Assembly: GCF_030758345.1 (NCBI RefSeq)
Contig: NZ_JAVAMO010000003.1
Coordinates: forward strand, 340,442-404,441
From: Ruegeria discodermiae
GTDB lineage: Bacteria > Pseudomonadota > Alphaproteobacteria > Rhodobacterales > Rhodobacteraceae
Reading direction: 5' to 3'
DNA length: 64,000 nucleotides
Of this stretch, positions 61,712-64,000 are shown one piece after another; within the stretch, counting starts at the first letter, position 1, and every line of letters begins with the position of its first letter. Below the pieces are notes generated by a model. That model did no database searches and had not been told where the DNA came from. It saw only the letters and a program-made list of their open reading frames with translations. A program made the position numbers and the translations under genes.

Positions 61712-62566
61712 ATGCAGGACGATCCGAAAACTCTGGTATCCACCAACTGGTTGGCGGCGCATCTCAAGGATCCCGACCTGCGAGTGCTGGACGGGTCCTG
61801 GTACCTGCCGCAACAGGGCCGCGATGCCCAAGCCGAATATCAGGAGGCCCACATCCCCGGCGCGCGGTTTTTCGATATCGACGATATTTCCGACCGACGC
61901 TCCGACCTGCCGCACATGGCCCCGCCAGTGGAAAAGTTCATGTCCCGCCTGCGGGCCATGGGCGTCGGGGATGGCCATCAGGTGGTGGTCTATGACGGTG
62001 CCGGGCTGATGTCTGCGGCGCGGGTCTGGTGGCTGTTCCGGCTGATGGGCCAGATGAATGTCGCCGTGCTGGATGGCGGATTTCCCAAATGGCAGGCCGA
62101 AGGCCGCGAGATCGAAGATCTGCCGCCGGTGGTGCGCGATCGGCACATGACCGTGCGGGTTCAGAACCACCTGATCCGCGATGTGACGCAAGTGTCTGCC
62201 GCCGCCAAGCTGCACGATCACGAGATCATCGATGCCCGCCCCTCGGGTCGCTTTGCGGGTACAGACCCCGAACCGCGCGAAGGGCTGCGCGCGGGCCATA
62301 TTCCGGGATCACGCAATGTGCCGCATACCCTGCTTTTGAATGCAGATGGCACGATGAAAACGCCCGAGGCCTGCCGTGCCATCTTCGAAAGCGCCGGCGT
62401 GGACCTCAAGAAACCCGCGATCACAACCTGCGGGTCGGGCGTGACCGCCGCCATCCTGTCGCTCGCGCTGGAGCGGCTCGGCAAGTCCGACCATTCCCTT
62501 TATGACGGCTCCTGGGCTGAATGGGGGGCCTTCCCCACCCTGCCCGTCGCAACCGGAGAAACCTGA
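61712..62566 (+). CDS. sseA: 3-mercaptopyruvate / thiosulfate sulfurtransferase (tandem rhodanese)
   Basis: The 284-aa protein has two rhodanese domains; the C-terminal one carries the active-site loop TTCGSGVTAAIL, which matches the CG(S/T)GVT motif of mercaptopyruvate sulfurtransferases. It transfers sulfane sulphur from 3-mercaptopyruvate (or thiosulfate) to an acceptor. GGAGG precedes the ATG. The stop overlaps the aminotransferase start (TGATG), a sensible pairing because transamination of cysteine would give mercaptopyruvate. Confidence 0.92.
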   Translation: MQDDPKTLVSTNWLAAHLKDPDLRVLDGSWYLPQQGRDAQAEYQEAHIPGARFFDIDDISDRRSDLPHMAPPVEKFMSRLRAMGVGDGHQVVVYDGAGLMSAARVWWLFRLMGQMNVAVLDGGFPKWQAEGREIEDLPPVVRDRHMTVRVQNHLIRDVTQVSAAAKLHDHEIIDARPSGRFAGTDPEPREGLRAGHIPGSRNVPHTLLLNADGTMKTPEACRAIFESAGVDLKKPAITTCGSGVTAAILSLALERLGKSDHSLYDGSWAEWGAFPTLPVATGET

Positions 62567-63750
62567 TGTTCGAAAACCTCAAGCCGCAGCCCGCCGACAA
62601 GATTCTGGCGCTGATGCAGATGTATCGCGAAGACCCCCGCGACCAGAAAATCGATCTGGGCGTTGGTGTCTACAAGAATGCCGAGGGCATCACACCGGTG
62701 ATGCGCGCGGTCAAGGCCGCTGAACAGAAGGTCTGGGAAGAGCAGGAGTCAAAAGCCTATACCGGCCTTGCTGGCGATCCGGCCTATTCGGACGCAATGA
62801 TCAACCTGATCCTCGGCGACGCTGTGCCGCGCGCCAATATCGCTGCCGTCGCCACGCCAGGCGGCACCGGAGCCTGTCGGCAGGCGTTTGAGCTGGTGCG
62901 CTTGGCCAACCCCTCGGCACGGATTTTCGTATCGAACCCGACCTGGCCCAACCATGTCTCGATCCTGAACTATCTGGGAATGGAAATGGTGGCCTATCGC
63001 TATTTCGATGCCGAGACGCGCGGGGTGGATTTCGGTGGCATGATGGAAGACCTGAAACAGGCTCGCCCCGGCGATGTGGTCCTGCTGCATGGCTGCTGCC
63101 ACAACCCGACCGGTGCGAACCTCAACCTGGTGGAATGGCAGGCGGTCGTCGATCTGATCAACGAACAGGGCCTGATCGCGATGATCGACATTGCCTATCA
63201 GGGCTTTGGCGATGGGCTGGAGGAAGACGCGGCAGCGACGCGGCTGGTCGCCTCCTCGGTCAAGGAATGCCTGATCGCGGCAAGCTGTTCGAAGAATTTC
63301 GGAGTCTACCGCGAGCGCACCGGCCTACTGATGGCGATCAGCCAGGATGCAGGGCAGGTGGGTCTGAACCAATCCACGCTCGCCTTCCTTAACCGCCAGA
63401 ACTATTCCTTCCCGCCCGATCACGGTGCGCGAGTGGTGACCACGATCCTGAATGACGCCGATTTGCGTGCCGACTGGCAGCAGGAGCTGGAAGAGGTCCG
63501 TCTCTCGATGCTGGGCCTGCGCCAGCAACTTGCCGATGAATTGCAGCGCCTGTCCGGTTCGGACCGGTTCAGCTTTATCGCGCAACATCGTGGCATGTTC
63601 TCACGTATCGGAGCGGCGCCGGACCTGGTCGAGAAACTGCGCCTTGAGCATGGCATCTACATGGTTGGCGACAGCCGCATGAACATCGCAGGCCTCAACG
63701 TGCAGACGGTACCAATCTTGGCCCGGGCGATTGTCGATATCGGGATTTGA
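62566..63750 (+). CDS. aspartate/aromatic aminotransferase
   Basis: The 394-aa fold-type I PLP enzyme has the N-terminal LGVGVYKNAEGITPVM, the HGCCHNPTGANL PLP-phosphate region, the DIAYQGFGDGLEED segment and the PLP-lysine in AASCSKNFGVYRERTG, all of the AspC/TyrB class. The arginine that binds the substrate carboxylate is within the C-terminal RGMFSRIG segment. It is translationally coupled to sseA. Aromatic or aspartate specificity cannot be settled here. Confidence 0.9.
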   Translation: MFENLKPQPADKILALMQMYREDPRDQKIDLGVGVYKNAEGITPVMRAVKAAEQKVWEEQESKAYTGLAGDPAYSDAMINLILGDAVPRANIAAVATPGGTGACRQAFELVRLANPSARIFVSNPTWPNHVSILNYLGMEMVAYRYFDAETRGVDFGGMMEDLKQARPGDVVLLHGCCHNPTGANLNLVEWQAVVDLINEQGLIAMIDIAYQGFGDGLEEDAAATRLVASSVKECLIAASCSKNFGVYRERTGLLMAISQDAGQVGLNQSTLAFLNRQNYSFPPDHGARVVTTILNDADLRADWQQELEEVRLSMLGLRQQLADELQRLSGSDRFSFIAQHRGMFSRIGAAPDLVEKLRLEHGIYMVGDSRMNIAGLNVQTVPILARAIVDIGI

Positions 63751-63765
63751 GAGACGAGCTAGAAA

Positions 63766-63935
63766 TGGACCGTGAAAAACCTGTCCGTTGTCAGGTAATT
63801 GTCTGACACCAGCGCCAATTGGGCGGTTGAGGTCGATTTGTTAAGCGAGGGTTTCTGGCACATCTTAACCACCAAGGAGTGGAGGTGAGACAGAAACCCG
63901 GAACGCGAACGAGCCGAGGCGAAAGGGTTTCCACC
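63766..63935 (+). mobile_element. possible left end of an IS3-type element with broken orfA
   Basis: From about 63766 (TGGACCGTGAAAAACCTGTC) the sequence changes character and contains a small hairpin (TGTCAG...CTGACA, 63789-63808). A GTG at 63885, after AAGGAG, opens the frame VRQKPGTRTSRGERV, which recalls the N terminus of IS3-family orfA proteins as I remember them. After this the recalled family continuation is lost, and the opposite strand near 63936-64000 reads like coding sequence (FYSVKETQKTQSWGTVGLY). A truncated element inserted near a minus-strand gene would explain this. The family call rests on memory of a short motif only. Confidence 0.35.
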
Positions 63936-64000
63936 CGAATACAATCCGACAGTGCCCCACGACTGCGTCTTTTGCGTTTCCTTCACGCTGTAGAACGGCC

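Noticed and set aside
1..64000. CRISPR arrays, tRNA and rRNA genes, replication origin
   Set aside because: No regularly spaced repeats, tRNA cloverleaf-like segments or rRNA-like stretches were noticed while reading the intergenic regions; the only 16S-like piece is the 16-nt complement at 21586-21601.

Overview
The window is about 64 kb of GC-rich chromosome from an alphaproteobacterium, most probably a Rhodobacterales (Roseobacter-group) species. This rests on the gene content (DUF1285, MoxR/DUF58/DUF4159 block, UMF1 transporter, GcvT-type FAD oxidoreductase, DUF1045, PhnD-like protein without a signal peptide, ATP-dependent hydantoinase operon), on strong G/C third-position bias and on densely packed operons. 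I see no rRNA, tRNA, CRISPR array, prophage or plasmid functions. The only trace of a mobile element is at the extreme right edge.

Left part (1-13.7 kb): a DUF1285 gene runs off the left edge. It is divergent from a four-gene MoxR operon (AAA+ ATPase, DUF58 protein, two large membrane-anchored proteins) whose genes overlap by 4 nt. A beta-oxidation operon follows (bifunctional hydratase/dehydrogenase, thiolase, two acyl-CoA dehydrogenases, IclR regulator); its layout recalls the pim genes for dicarboxylic acids. Phased direct repeats upstream may be the IclR site.

13.7-27 kb: housekeeping and mixed genes: yaaA, recQ, yggT, a hotdog thioesterase, a UMF1 transporter, mepA, a phytase-like esterase, a VUT-family transporter, arfB, an SDR, a P1 peptidase, a cytochrome c, idi, and panC/panB. 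Between the VUT gene and arfB lies a short terminator-bounded transcription unit. Its ribosome-binding site matches the complement of the 16S rRNA 3' end over 16 nt and is followed by an 18-codon ORF.

27-35 kb: a peptide-type ABC importer operon (binding protein, two permeases, fused double ATPase) that also encodes a pentameric ligand-gated ion-channel homologue, and ends in an aldehyde dehydrogenase. 34.6-38.9 kb: on the minus strand, pncA, a hybrid histidine kinase and pncB lie in a row, combining nicotinamide salvage with signalling.

39-50.5 kb: tRNA-uridine hydroxylase rhodanese (trhO), a small potassium-channel protein, a small repeat protein, a class V aminotransferase / DMGDH-type oxidoreductase / MmgE-PrpD cluster, a divergent glpR / glpD-phnD-like locus, and a DUF1045 2H-phosphoesterase.

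50.5-64 kb: a Tat-exported molybdenum hydroxylase pair with a divergent TetR gene and two near-identical 18-bp palindromes between them; an AraC regulator divergent from a peroxiredoxin; a tightly overlapping hydantoinase A/B - aminotransferase - Asp/Glu-racemase-type operon; smpB; a mercaptopyruvate-type sulfurtransferase; an aromatic/aspartate aminotransferase; and at the edge what looks like the left end of an IS3-type element. The most striking items are the ion channel inside the ABC operon, the anti-anti-Shine-Dalgarno mini-gene, the hydantoinase operon, and the paired TetR operators.
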